From assembly GCF_007679345.1 (NCBI RefSeq), contig NZ_VEGH01000003.1:310001-374000 (forward strand): DNA of 64,000 nt. Reading direction: 5' to 3'. Source of the DNA: Cellulosimicrobium cellulans (GTDB lineage: Bacteria; Actinomycetota; Actinomycetes; Actinomycetales; Cellulomonadaceae). Under the pieces are notes generated by a model. It had not been told where the DNA came from. It did no database searches and was given only the letters and a program-made list of their open reading frames with translations. Every line of letters starts with the position of its first letter. Within the stretch, counting starts at the first letter, position 1. Below, piece after piece: positions 54,467-62,820 of the stretch. A program made the translations under genes and the position numbers.

Positions 54467-54516
54467 CCTTGCAGCCCAGCCCTCGACGACCCATGGGGCG
54501 GCGCTGGGCTGCAAGG
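54467..54516. repeat. Long inverted repeat after the YbhB gene
   Basis: CCTTGCAGCCCAGC (54467-54480) and GCTGGGCTGCAAGG (54503-54516) form a perfect 14-bp stem around a 22-base loop. It begins 25 bases after the YbhB stop. No T-tract follows; it could be a terminator, a repetitive palindromic element or a mobile-element scar at the edge of the atypical segment. Confidence 0.6.
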
Positions 54517-54741
54517 ACGGCGTCCGGCCCTCCCGGACGAGTTCCCGGAGCATGCTCAGCGATCTCATGGAGGCGGCCTGGCGCACGATCGAACCCGGGG
54601 CAGCGACGGCGCTCATGACGACTCGGAGCAGAACGGTCCGCCCCGTCGGGCTCGTCCTGGTCCACGAGCCAGAGTGGACGTCGTCCCGGCCGAGAGGACC
54701 CTGCACCACGAGTGAGCCACGGAACTCCCGAACGCTGATGC
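54517..54741. other. Non-coding edge of the atypical segment
   Basis: No supportable gene. The base pattern changes here: more A and T and less codon-position bias than before 54440. A minus-strand frame starting at a GTG just after the MFS stop (about 54735) is open through the inverted repeat and into the YbhB gene; I do not regard it as a gene. Confidence 0.35.
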
Positions 54742-55965
54742 TCACGACGCGATCGCTGAGGGCTCGTCCTCGTGTGCCTGCCAGGCCCGGATCGCCGGGG
54801 TCAGCTGGACGGCGAGCATGGCACAGACGACGAAGAGCGCCCCCGACAGCACGAACGGGACCCGGAGCCCCACCTCGCTCGCCAGCCAGCCACCCACACC
54901 CGCGCCGAGCGCGATCCCGAGATACCCCGCCAGCCTCCCGACGGCGCCGGTCCGACCGAGCAGATCGGGGGGCACGATCTTCTGTCGGACAGTCCCGGCG
55001 AGCACGTTCCACACCACGGCGTGGCAGATGTAAGCGGCGAGCGCGAGGCCTGCCACGCCCACGTTGCTGGTCAGGCCGCACAGCGTGATCGACACGGCGC
55101 CGAGGGCCAGCGCCGCCACGATCCCCGGTGCGTAGCCGACCTTCTTCCTCAGGCGAGGTGCGAGGAACGTCCCGAGCAACCCGCCGAGCGCGGAGAAGGA
55201 CATCAGCAGCCCGTACCCGGTGCTGTCCAGCCCGAGAGCGCGGTCGGCGAACAGGACCAGGTAGGAGAACGGGAGGCTGTACGCGATGCTGGCGATCCCA
55301 CTCACCACGACCAGCCCGGCGACGATCCGGTTGCCCCGCAGCCACGTGAATCCCGTTCGCAGGTCCGACCGGATCGAGGTCGGCTCGGCGCCGACAGGGC
55401 GCCCCTGGTACGTACCCTCGAGCAGGAAGAAGCACAGGGCTGCGATGGCGCAGGCGAACGCGCTCGCCCCGACCGGCAAGAACGCCGCCGCAGCGAACAG
55501 GAACCCCCCGAGCGGAGGGCCGACGAACTCGTCGATCACCAGCTGCGCGCCGGCGATCTGGGAGTTGGCCCGGTCCAACCGCTCCTTGGACAGCGCCGTC
55601 GGGAGCACTGCGAACACCGCGCTGTCCGAGGTCGTCTCGATCAGACCCACCACCGCGTAGACCAGATACAGCACCGGGATCGAGACGATGCCCGCTCCCA
55701 GCGACACCGCGAGCGCCAGGAAGGCCGCGGACCGCAGGATGTTGGCGACATACAGCAGGCGGCGCCGATCAATGCGATCGATCAGCACTCCGATGCCGAG
55801 CACCGCCGCGATGCGCGGCACCGTGTACGCGACTGTCAGTCCCGAGACCGCGAGTGGGTCTTCGGTGAGCGCGGCCGCGATCAGCGGCATCGCGACGAAC
55901 GTGAGCCCGTCGCTGAGGTTGGACGCCGCGTTGCCGGTCCAGATCTTGAGGTAGTCGGACTTCAC
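54742..55965 (-). CDS. MFS exporter next to a decayed biosynthetic gene
   Basis: The 407-residue protein has about 12 membrane segments and resembles the siderophore/macrolide-type exporters (WTGNAASNLSDGLTFVAMPLIAAALT ... GIGVLIDRIDRRRLLYVANILRS, motif A). GTG at 55965 overlaps the stop of the upstream remnant (GTGA, 55962-55965), so it was once translated together with it. An exporter fused in an operon with a carrier-thioesterase gene suggests a role in secreting a peptide or polyketide. Base composition is less extreme than the neighbours, hinting at transfer. Confidence 0.83.
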   Translation of the reverse strand: MKSDYLKIWTGNAASNLSDGLTFVAMPLIAAALTEDPLAVSGLTVAYTVPRIAAVLGIGVLIDRIDRRRLLYVANILRSAAFLALAVSLGAGIVSIPVLYLVYAVVGLIETTSDSAVFAVLPTALSKERLDRANSQIAGAQLVIDEFVGPPLGGFLFAAAAFLPVGASAFACAIAALCFFLLEGTYQGRPVGAEPTSIRSDLRTGFTWLRGNRIVAGLVVVSGIASIAYSLPFSYLVLFADRALGLDSTGYGLLMSFSALGGLLGTFLAPRLRKKVGYAPGIVAALALGAVSITLCGLTSNVGVAGLALAAYICHAVVWNVLAGTVRQKIVPPDLLGRTGAVGRLAGYLGIALGAGVGGWLASEVGLRVPFVLSGALFVVCAMLAVQLTPAIRAWQAHEDEPSAIAS

Positions 55966-56598
55966 CGCTCTGCTCTCGTCTCGTTCCTGTTCGCTCGCGC
56001 CACCATGGACGCGAACGGCGCCCGCACCACGTCGGAGTGCCCGGCCGGGAGCCGCTCCACCACGAGCCCGCCTCCGGTGCGTTCCGCCCACGCCTGCGCC
56101 CGGCTCGGCCCGTCGACACCGAGCGCCTCCCACGTAGCAGCCTTGGACGCAGAACGGCTCCGGCCGGTAGGCGATCAACGCCTCCAGTCCGCGCTGTGCG
56201 GCGTCGGCCATGACGGCCGGGCCGTGCCCCGGTCGCCCGGACGACCGGTAGTCCGACTCCATCGCCGCGAGCGCATCGACGCGGCTCAGCGCACACCACT
56301 CGGGGTGCGCGTGCGGGAGGGAGCAGGCGTCGAGAAGCAACGAGCCGCGCGCAGGTGCCGCGTCGGTGCAGCACCCGCGCGAGCCCGAACACCACCGGCT
56401 CCTCCCACGGACCACTCACGCTCGCCCTGAAGCCCGCTCGACGGCCCGACCGCTTCGTGGACGATGTCGAGCACCTCGCCCAACGTCGGGCGCGCGAACA
56501 GCACGCTCGGCTTGAGGTCACTCCCAGGTCGTGACGCACGGGTGGTCAGCTAAGCGCTGCGCGTGAACTCCCTCCTCTGCGAAGAAGTCGTCGTCCAT
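55962..56598 (-). pseudogene. Decayed carrier protein-thioesterase remnant (NRPS/PKS end)
   Basis: Reading the minus strand in three frames recovers ordered parts of one gene. From 56598: MDDDFFAEEG, like the carrier-domain DDDFFxxGG core (the GGxS Ser is lost), ending at an in-frame TGA. Then DLKPSVLFARPTLGEVLDIVHEAV, the carrier C-terminus (LFxxPT). Then EPVVFGLARVLHRRG in one frame and SLLLDACSLPHAHPEW...ALIAYRPEPF in another, like a thioesterase without its GHSxGG. Finally ASKAATWEALGVDG...LPAGHSDVVRAPFASMVA, with the His ending at TGA overlapping the MFS start. At least three frame changes or stops are seen. Confidence 0.65.
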
Positions 56599-57001
56599 CC
56601 GCGGGTCGCGGTCCGAGCCCTGCGAGCGCGACCTGCGACCAGCCAGGGTCGACTATGACGGGTCTCGTGCCGCCGTGGCGGGTCATACGTCCCGCACTGG
56701 CCCACTCTCCTGCTCGACCGACGTGTCACGTCGGTCGCCTCCCGGAGGGACCGCACGCTGCCGAGCCGCGCCTCGCCTTCAGCGCATGAGCGCGCCCTAC
56801 TCCTCTCGCTGGCTCCGTCCCGTCTCCGCGGATCGAGCTCACCAGCGGCCGAGCACCACCATGGGCACCGGCAGCGCACCGCGAGGCCTCCACGCCTCCC
56901 GATGCGCCGAGGACTGCGACCGCCCCGCCTGGCTGCCCCAGCCCGACCCCGCCGGGCCGGCGACGCCCGCCGAACGGCGCCGAGCGGGCCACGCGCCCGC
57001 C
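56599..57001. other. 403-base gap, no gene, probable further decay
   Basis: No frame is convincing. Upstream of the remnant the minus strand reads DRDPRMDDDFF, close to the usual approach to a carrier domain, so more of the lost gene may lie here. A perfect palindrome CGACGTGTCACGTCG-like stretch (ACGTGTCACGT, near 56720-56730) is visible. Composition is lower in GC than flanking genes. Confidence 0.35.
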
Positions 57002-57472
57002 TCAGCCCGCCTCGGCGCCCATCTCCAGCACCATGCCCGTCGCCCCGGGCGCCACGTCCCGGAAGCCGAGCGACTCGTACAGCGCCCGCCCCGGCGGGTC
57101 GGCCACGAGCGTGATGTACGCCCCGCGCGGGGCCCGCGCCCGCACGTCGTCCAGCAGCCGGGTCAGCACCCGCCGCCCGAGCCCGCGCCGCTGGTGCCCG
57201 GGGTCGGTCGCCATGTCCGCGACCAGGAAGTACCAGCCACCGTCGCCGACAACCCGCCCCATCGCGACGACCCGCCCCTCGGCGGTCCGCACGTGGCACC
57301 ACGACCAGCTGCCCGCGAGAGCCCCGGCGCCCTGCTCGGCGCTCTTCGGCGTGAGCCCCGACTCCCGGCGCAGCCGCAGGTACTCCTCGAGCGGCGGGGC
57401 AGCCGGAACGAGAACGTACGGGTCGGCGGCGAAGGGATCGGCGGGGGCGGCGGCGTCGGTCACGTCCGCCAT
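57002..57472 (-). CDS. GNAT N-acetyltransferase
   Basis: The 156-residue protein has the acetyl-CoA motif VADMATDPGHQRRGLGRRVLTRLLDDVRARAP (Q-R-R-G-L-G) and the motif B end LYESLGFRDVAPGATGMVLEM. It starts MADVTDAAAPADPF at 57472. Substrate unknown. GC-rich composition matches the normal genome, so the atypical segment ends before it. Confidence 0.86.
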   Translation of the reverse strand: MADVTDAAAPADPFAADPYVLVPAAPPLEEYLRLRRESGLTPKSAEQGAGALAGSWSWCHVRTAEGRVVAMGRVVGDGGWYFLVADMATDPGHQRRGLGRRVLTRLLDDVRARAPRGAYITLVADPPGRALYESLGFRDVAPGATGMVLEMGAEAG

Positions 57473-57732
57473 CCTGCCCGCACGCCGCAGGGGTGCGCAC
57501 CGGCCGCACCGCGGCCTCGCTGGACCCGAGCCGGCCCGAGCCGGCCCGGCCCGGCCGGGCCGGTGGGCCCGCCGCCCGGGCACGCGGTGCCGGCGCACGC
57601 GCCGAGCGACACGACCGCATGGTCCCGGCCGACGATCGGCCCCGTGAGTGGGCCGTCGGTCCCACTCACCCGCCCGGGCCCCGCGCCACGATGCACGGAT
57701 TCGCTGGGTCGGAGCAGGACCGGGAGGACGTC

Positions 57733-58146
57733 GTGGGCAGCTCGGGATACGTGGCCGGGGGCCTGGCCCTGCTGACGGTGGCCGTCATCGTGGCGATGCT
57801 CCTCACCCGTGGGGGTGCCGTGGTCAAGAGCGGGGCCATGTCGGGGTGCGTGTCCCTCGTGCGGGGGACGACCTGGCGCACCACCGCGCACCGGCTCGAC
57901 GGGCACTGCCGCGTCGACACGTCCCTCGACGCCGGGCAGCTGGCGGCGCTCCGGGTCACCAGCACGAACAGCACCGGGCGGGTCGTGCTCCTCCTGAGCC
58001 AGGGGGCGGCGACGCGGTCCGTGGACCTGAGCGGCGGGTTCGAGGGTCCGGTCGACGTGCACGGGTTCGAGCCCGACCGGCGCACCCGGCTGCGCGCGGA
58101 CTTCCGCGACGCCCGGGACGTCCGGCTCGACGTCCGCTGGGACTGA
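57733..58146 (+). CDS. Single-pass membrane protein, function unknown
   Basis: The 137-residue protein has one hydrophobic segment (VAGGLALLTVAVIVAMLLT, residues 7-25) and then a region of about 110 residues rich in beta-type patterns (CVSLVRGTTWRTTAHRLDGHCRVDTSL ... VRLDVRWD) with two Cys that may pair outside the cell. GTG at 57733 has GGGAGG 6 bases upstream; an in-frame ATG at 57691 is an alternative. No family recognised. Confidence 0.65.
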   Translation: MGSSGYVAGGLALLTVAVIVAMLLTRGGAVVKSGAMSGCVSLVRGTTWRTTAHRLDGHCRVDTSLDAGQLAALRVTSTNSTGRVVLLLSQGAATRSVDLSGGFEGPVDVHGFEPDRRTRLRADFRDARDVRLDVRWD

Positions 58147-58216
58147 GAGCCGACCGTCGTCGAGCGCCGCCCCGGGACGCCCGACGGACCGCTCGGCGAC
58201 CCGCTCGGCCCGTGGG

Positions 58217-58222
58217 TAGCCT
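58217..58222 (+). promoter_or_regulatory. -10 element (TAGCCT) of the YbaK gene, leaderless
   Basis: TAGCCT, 6 bases (GCCGCC), ATG at 58229. Matches the recurrent leaderless arrangement. Confidence 0.5.
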
Positions 58223-58228
58223 GCCGCC

Positions 58229-58801
58229 ATGACCCTCACGCTCGGATCCCTGACCTGGTCGCGCGCCGTGGACCGCCTGGACCTGCTCGCCGAGCCGACC
58301 GCCGCCGCGCTGTCCGGCTGGGCCGCCGTGGCCCCCGAGGTGGCCGACGCGGTGCAGGTGACCGAGATCGACCCGGAGCTCGCCGACACGGCCGCGATGA
58401 CGGAGGCCTACGGCCTGCCCCTCGTGGTCTCGGCGAACTGCGTGCTGGTGTCCGGGAGGCGCGCCGGCGACGAGCGCGTCGCCGCGGCGGTGGTGCGGGC
58501 GACGACGCGGGCGGACGTGAACAACGCGGTGAAGCGGCTGCTCGACGTGCGCAAGGCGTCGTTCCTGCCGATGGACCGCGCGGTCGAGGAGTCGGGCATG
58601 GAGTACGGCGGCATCACGCCGATCGGGTTGCCCACGGGCTACCGGGTGCTGCTGGACGCGGGCGTCGCGGCCGCGGACCCGGAGGCGGGCGGCACGGTGA
58701 TCATCGGCTCGGGCCTGCGGCGGTCCAAGATCGCGCTGCCCGGGTCGCTGCTGGCGACCATGCCGGGCGTCGAGGTGGTCGGAGGGCTGGCCCTGGCCTG
58801 A
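58229..58801 (+). CDS. YbaK/EbsC family aminoacyl-tRNA deacylase-like protein
   Basis: The 190-residue protein has the YbaK/ProX editing fold: CVLVSGRRAGDERVAAAVVRATTRADVNNAVKRLLDVRKASFLPMDRAVEESGMEYGGITPIGLPTGYRVLLDAGV ... VIIGSGLRRSKIALPGSLLATMPG. The catalytic Lys of YbaK is the K of VRKASF. The GGITPIGLP segment is the family substrate loop. It probably clears mischarged tRNAs such as Cys-tRNA(Pro) in trans. The first 60 residues are family-specific. Confidence 0.88.
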   Translation: MTLTLGSLTWSRAVDRLDLLAEPTAAALSGWAAVAPEVADAVQVTEIDPELADTAAMTEAYGLPLVVSANCVLVSGRRAGDERVAAAVVRATTRADVNNAVKRLLDVRKASFLPMDRAVEESGMEYGGITPIGLPTGYRVLLDAGVAAADPEAGGTVIIGSGLRRSKIALPGSLLATMPGVEVVGGLALA

Positions 58802-58816
58802 GGCCGGGTCCGCACC

Positions 58817-59233
58817 TCACGGTCGCGCGTCGCCGCCGACCCGCTCGCGCGACAGGTCCCTGGACCACGACCAGGAGCCGTCGCCGGTGCCGTACCGGTC
58901 GTGGACGTGCACGACGTGCCCCACCAGGGCCAGCGAGAACGCGAGCACGGCGGCGGTGATCATCAGGCCGATCGTCGAGACCGCGCCGAGCACGATCCCG
59001 GTGACGGCCATCCAGGAGGCGCGGGCGCCCCGCCGACGCGCCCGCTCGTACCCCACGAGGCCGAGCACGAGCGGCACCGGCCCGAGCGAGAGCAGACCGG
59101 TGATGAACGCCGCGAGCGAGACGCCGTCGGACTCGGCATCCACGGCCGGCGCGGGCGGGGGCGGGGGCGGCGCGGCCGCCGACGCGGGGGGCGGCACCCC
59201 CGGACCTGGCTGCTGGCCGTGACCGTCGGACAT
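58817..59233 (-). CDS. DUF4190 domain membrane protein
   Basis: The 138-residue protein begins with a Pro-rich cytoplasmic stretch (PPPASAAAPPPPPPAP) and then two membrane helices (LAAFITGLLSLGPVPLVLGLVGYERARRRG and WMAVTGIVLGAVSTIGLMITAAVLAFSLALVGHVV), the DUF4190 pattern. Function unknown. It is convergent with the YbaK gene. Confidence 0.8.
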   Translation of the reverse strand: MSDGHGQQPGPGVPPPASAAAPPPPPPAPAVDAESDGVSLAAFITGLLSLGPVPLVLGLVGYERARRRGARASWMAVTGIVLGAVSTIGLMITAAVLAFSLALVGHVVHVHDRYGTGDGSWSWSRDLSRERVGGDARP

Positions 59234-59551
59234 GCGCCTCACCCTCCCGGGAGCCCGGGCCACGCGGTGCGCACGACCCGGATCCGACGCTAGGAGCCTC
59301 CGGCCGGCACCCAACCGGCGCCCGTCACCTACGCAACCCGGGGCCGACACCCCGCGCGGCCGCCTGACCTGCACGGGCGCAGGCCCGCGCGCGCCCGCCG
59401 CTCGCCGCGCGGGTCCCCCTCCGCACGGCTAGCGTGACCAGCACGGGATGCAGCGGCGCACGCCGCCCGCCTCCCGCGCCCGCCCTCGAGCAGCCGGGGG
59501 CGCCCGCAGCGCGCCGTCGCGCGCCGCCCCCGGACGAGGGACACCCACACC
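59234..59551. other. Divergent promoter region before the iron-enzyme operon
   Basis: No gene is supportable in 318 bases. TAGCGT (59430-59435) is a plausible -10 for the plus-strand operon, giving a leader of about 110 bases. For the minus strand, acgcta at about 59287-59292 (TAGCGT on that strand) fits the DUF4190 gene. The leader has GC-rich paired segments but no recognisable riboswitch. Confidence 0.4.
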
Positions 59552-60607
59552 ATGCGCGCACCGTCGCCCCGAGGCCCGCTCAGCGAGCGGGTCCGGCACG
59601 CCCTGACGACCGGGGAGGTCGACGACGCCCTCCCGGAGGAGGCCGCCCGGGCCGCCGCCGGGTCCGCGGACCTGCTCACCGACGAGGACGTGCAGGTCAC
59701 GCTGACCGCGCTGTACGAGCTGCACCACCAGGGTCTGGACGGGGTCGACGACCGCCTGGAGTGGGACCCGACCCTGCTGCGCGCCCGCGCCGCGCTCGAG
59801 GACCCGTTCGAGGCGCAGCTGCGCGCCGAGGTGACCCTGCCCGAGGACCTGCTGGCCGAGCTGGACGCGAACGCCGGGCGCGAGGGCCTCGGCCCGGCGG
59901 TGGCACGCGCCCTGTTCGACCTGACGAGCCGCGACGACGGCCCCAGCCTGTCCGCGTACATCGCGCGGAAGGCCACGGACGACCAGCTCCGGGAGATGCT
60001 CGTCCAGCGGTCGGTGTACCAGCTCAAGGAGGCGGACCCGCACACCTGGGCGATCCCGCGGCTGCTGGGTGTCCCCAAGGCCGCGCTCGTCGAGATCCAG
60101 GCCGACGAGTACGGCGGCGGCCGCCCGGAGCGCATGCACGCGGCGCTGTTCGCCCGCACGATGCGCGGCCTGGGGCTGGACGACACCTACGGCCGGTACG
60201 TCGACGACGTGCCGGCGATCACCCTCGCCTCGGTGAACATGATGAGCCTGTTCGGCCTGCACCGTCGGCTGCGCGGCTGCATCGTCGGCCACCTCGCGGC
60301 GTTCGAGATGACGTCGTCGCAGCCGAACCGGCTGTACGGCAACGGCTTCCGCCGGCACGGGTACGACGCCGACGTCACCTGGTACTTCGACGAGCACGTC
60401 GAGGCGGACGCCGTGCACGAGCAGATCGCCGGCCGGGACCTCGCGGGCGGGCTCGTCGAGCAGCAGCCCGCGCTGCGGGACGACGTGCTGTTCGGCGCGG
60501 CGGCGTGCCTCGCGGTCGACGGGCGGGTGGGGCGGCACCAGATCGACTCCTGGACCGCGGGCCGGTCCTCGCTGCGCCGACCGCTGGCGGTGGGGAGCGC
60601 GGCGTGA
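59552..60607 (+). CDS. Iron-containing redox enzyme (haem-oxygenase-like fold)
   Basis: The 351-residue protein belongs to the haem-oxygenase-like diiron oxidase group (iron-containing redox enzyme family). Candidate metal ligands appear in order: KEADPHTWAIPRL, VEIQADEYGGGRPERMHAALFARTM (E, D/E and H of two helices) and WYFDEHVEADAVHEQIA (H..E.D..H). The organisation matches enzymes that do N-oxygenation, C-C cleavage or desaturation. Substrate unknown. Its stop overlaps the next gene by GTGA, so it heads a four-gene coupled operon. Confidence 0.8.
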   Translation: MRAPSPRGPLSERVRHALTTGEVDDALPEEAARAAAGSADLLTDEDVQVTLTALYELHHQGLDGVDDRLEWDPTLLRARAALEDPFEAQLRAEVTLPEDLLAELDANAGREGLGPAVARALFDLTSRDDGPSLSAYIARKATDDQLREMLVQRSVYQLKEADPHTWAIPRLLGVPKAALVEIQADEYGGGRPERMHAALFARTMRGLGLDDTYGRYVDDVPAITLASVNMMSLFGLHRRLRGCIVGHLAAFEMTSSQPNRLYGNGFRRHGYDADVTWYFDEHVEADAVHEQIAGRDLAGGLVEQQPALRDDVLFGAAACLAVDGRVGRHQIDSWTAGRSSLRRPLAVGSAA

Positions 60608-61701
60608 CGCCGGGCGACCCGGCGCTGCCGGACGCGGAGTACGTCCTGCCGCTGCGGTGGGCCGAGGACCACGACCTGCCCGACCTGGCCGGCTACCTGG
60701 GCCGGCTGGTCGCCTGGCTGCCCGTCACCGTCGTGGACGGCTCCGGGGACGCGCGGTTCGCCGCCCACGCCCGCGCCTTCCCCGCCGCGGTCCGGCACGT
60801 GCGCCCGGACCCGCACCCGGGCCGGAACGGCAAGGTCGCCGGCGTCGTGACCGGCCTGCGGCTCGCCCGGACGGACCGGGTGGTGCTCGCGGACGACGAC
60901 GTGCGGTACGACGAGCCCGCGCTCCGCGCGGTCCTGGACCGGCTCGCCGAGGCCGACGTGGTCCGCCCGCAGAACGTCTTCGTCCCGATGCCCTGGCACG
61001 CGCGCTGGGACACGGCCCGGTCCCTGGTCAACCGGGCGACGGGCGGGGACTACCCGGGCACTCTCGCGGTCCGCCGGACGGCGCTCGGCCCCGAGGGCTA
61101 CGACGACGACGTGCTGTTCGAGAACCTGGAGCTGCTGCGCACCGTCCGGGCGCGCGGCGGGCGGGTGCTGCGCGCTGATGACGTGTACGTGCCGCGCCGC
61201 CCGCCGACGACCCGGCACTTCCTCGCCCAGCGCCCGCGGCAGGCCTACGACAGCCTGGCCCAGCCCGGCCGGTTCGCCGCCGAGCTCGCCGTGCTGCCCG
61301 CCGTCGTGCTGGCCGCCCGCCGCGCGCCGCGCCTGCTCCTGCTGCTCGCCGCCGCGGCGTGCGCGCTCGCCGAGAGCGGCCGACGGCGCGCGGGCGGGGC
61401 GGATCGGTTCCCGGTCACCGCCAGCCTGCTCGCCCCGGCCTGGCTGCTCGAGCGCGCGGTGTGCGCTTGGCTCGCCCTGGCCCTGCGTGCCACCGGCGGC
61501 GCCCGCTACGGCGGGGCCCGGCTGCCGCGGGCCGCGACGTCGCCCCGCGAGCTCCGCGCCCGCACCACCGCCTCCCCGGCGACCCGCGGCGGACACCCCG
61601 ACCACGCCGCGCACGTCGACGACGCCGCCCGCCCCGACCCCGCCGACGGCCCGCCCCCCGGCCGCCCCTCCCCCGCACCGCGCCACCTGGAGACCGCATG
61701 A
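60604..61701 (+). CDS. Glycosyltransferase (GT-A, family 2-like) with membrane tail
   Basis: The 365-residue protein has a GT-A start AEYVLPLRWAEDHDLPDLAGYLGRLVAWLPVTVVDGSG, the nucleotide/metal segment VVLADDDVRYDEPAL (DDD) and a later YDDDVLFENLELLRTVRARGGRVLRADDVYVPRRPP (acceptor side, ENLEL). The C-terminal third has one or two hydrophobic stretches (LLLLLAAAACAL) and a disordered tail, so it is likely membrane associated. Sugar donor unknown. GTG at 60604 overlaps the upstream stop (GTGA) and its end overlaps the CDGSH start (ATGA). Confidence 0.82.
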   Translation: MTPGDPALPDAEYVLPLRWAEDHDLPDLAGYLGRLVAWLPVTVVDGSGDARFAAHARAFPAAVRHVRPDPHPGRNGKVAGVVTGLRLARTDRVVLADDDVRYDEPALRAVLDRLAEADVVRPQNVFVPMPWHARWDTARSLVNRATGGDYPGTLAVRRTALGPEGYDDDVLFENLELLRTVRARGGRVLRADDVYVPRRPPTTRHFLAQRPRQAYDSLAQPGRFAAELAVLPAVVLAARRAPRLLLLLAAAACALAESGRRRAGGADRFPVTASLLAPAWLLERAVCAWLALALRATGGARYGGARLPRAATSPRELRARTTASPATRGGHPDHAAHVDDAARPDPADGPPPGRPSPAPRHLETA

Positions 61702-61976
61702 GCGCCGAGCACGCCCCCGTCGTCCTCACCCCCTGCCCGGACGGGCCGATCCTCGTGCGCGGCGACGTCGAGATCCGCGACGCCGCCGGACGGGCCGTCC
61801 CCCGGCGGCGCGCCACCGTCGCGCTGTGCCGGTGCGGCGCGTCCGGCATCAAGCCGTTCTGCGACGGCTCGCACAAGGCCATCGGCTTCCGCACGGACGA
61901 CGAGGTGCCGCGGCCGGTCGAGCCGGTCCCCGCGCCCGGGACCGGCGCCGCCGCGGGCGACCGGAGCGCGTCGTGA
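61698..61976 (+). CDS. CDGSH iron-sulfur domain protein
   Basis: The 92-residue protein has one complete CDGSH motif, LCRCGASGIKPFCDGSHKAIGF: C-x-C-x2-S-x3-P-x-C-D-G-S-H, binding a [2Fe-2S] cluster by three Cys and one His. The N-terminus (LTPCPDGPILVRGDVEIRDAAG) is typical of bacterial single-domain types. It can carry electrons or clusters, and may serve the iron enzyme encoded two genes upstream (inference). It overlaps both neighbours (ATGA upstream, GTGA downstream). Confidence 0.9.
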   Translation: MSAEHAPVVLTPCPDGPILVRGDVEIRDAAGRAVPRRRATVALCRCGASGIKPFCDGSHKAIGFRTDDEVPRPVEPVPAPGTGAAAGDRSAS

Positions 61977-62716
61977 AGATCTCCGTGCCCGCCCCCGGGG
62001 TCGCCCGCCTCGAGCACGCCTACGTCAACTGCTACGTCGTCGCCGACGAGCGCGGCGCCACGGTCGTCGACGCGGGCCTGCCCCGGATGTGGCCGATGCT
62101 GCCGCGGCTGCTCGCCGCCGTCGACCGCACGCCGGCCGACGTCCGCGCGGTGGTGCTCACCCACGCGCACTTCGACCACGTCGGGTTCGCCCGGCAGGCG
62201 ATGCGGAACCTGCACGTGGACGTCTGGGTGCACCCGGCGGACGCGCGGCTCGCGGCGCACCCGTACCGGTACGCCCACGAGAACCCCCGCGCCACCTACC
62301 CGATCCGGCACCCCCGGGCACTGCCGATCCTCGGCGCGATGCTCGCCGCGGGTGCCGCGCGGGTCCGCGGCGTCACGGTGGTCCGGTCCCTGGACCCCGG
62401 CACCCGGCTCAAGGTCCCCGGCAGGCCCGAGGTCGTCGCCTGCCCCGGCCACACGGACGGGCACGTCGCGCTGCACCTGCCCGACCGGGGCGTGCTGCTG
62501 TCCGGTGACGCGCTTGTCACGCTCGACCCGTACACCGGGCGCACCGGGCCGCGCATCGTCGCCGGGGCCGCCACCGCGGACAGCGCGCTGAACCTCGCGT
62601 CGCTGGACGCGCTCGCGGCGACGCGCGCGCAGCTGGTGCTGCCGGGGCACGGCGAGCCGTGGACCGGCGGCGCCGCCGAGGCCGTGCGGCTCGCCCGGGC
62701 GGCCGGCCCGGCCTGA
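61973..62716 (+). CDS. MBL-fold metallo-hydrolase
   Basis: The 247-residue protein has the metallo-beta-lactamase motif LTHAHFDHVG (HxHxDH), PGHTDGHVALHL (third metal-ligand His) and the later LSGDALVTLD (Asp) and PGHGEPW (His). It is a cytosolic hydrolase of the glyoxalase II/RNase-like group; the substrate could be a thioester, phosphodiester or lactone. GTG at 61973 overlaps the CDGSH stop (GTGA). It ends the coupled operon. Confidence 0.9.
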   Translation: MKISVPAPGVARLEHAYVNCYVVADERGATVVDAGLPRMWPMLPRLLAAVDRTPADVRAVVLTHAHFDHVGFARQAMRNLHVDVWVHPADARLAAHPYRYAHENPRATYPIRHPRALPILGAMLAAGAARVRGVTVVRSLDPGTRLKVPGRPEVVACPGHTDGHVALHLPDRGVLLSGDALVTLDPYTGRTGPRIVAGAATADSALNLASLDALAATRAQLVLPGHGEPWTGGAAEAVRLARAAGPA

Positions 62717-62807
62717 TCCGGGGGCGCGCGGTCGGGCGCGGCCCGCACGGGCGGCCTCGCCCGTGCCGCCTCTCGCGCGAGCCGGTGCGGACGCGAGCCA
62801 TCCCGCC

Positions 62808-62813
62808 TACGGT
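62808..62813 (+). promoter_or_regulatory. -10 element (TACGGT) of the flavoprotein gene, leaderless
   Basis: TACGGT, 7 bases, GTG at 62821. It suggests the flavoprotein is transcribed separately from the preceding operon, 104 bases away. Confidence 0.45.
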
Positions 62814-62820
62814 CGAGGGC

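Noticed and set aside
54383-55435. Minus-strand frame passing through the inverted repeat and YbhB 3' end
   Set aside because: It overlaps two genes on other frames and lacks any recognisable domain; the sequence crosses a hairpin.
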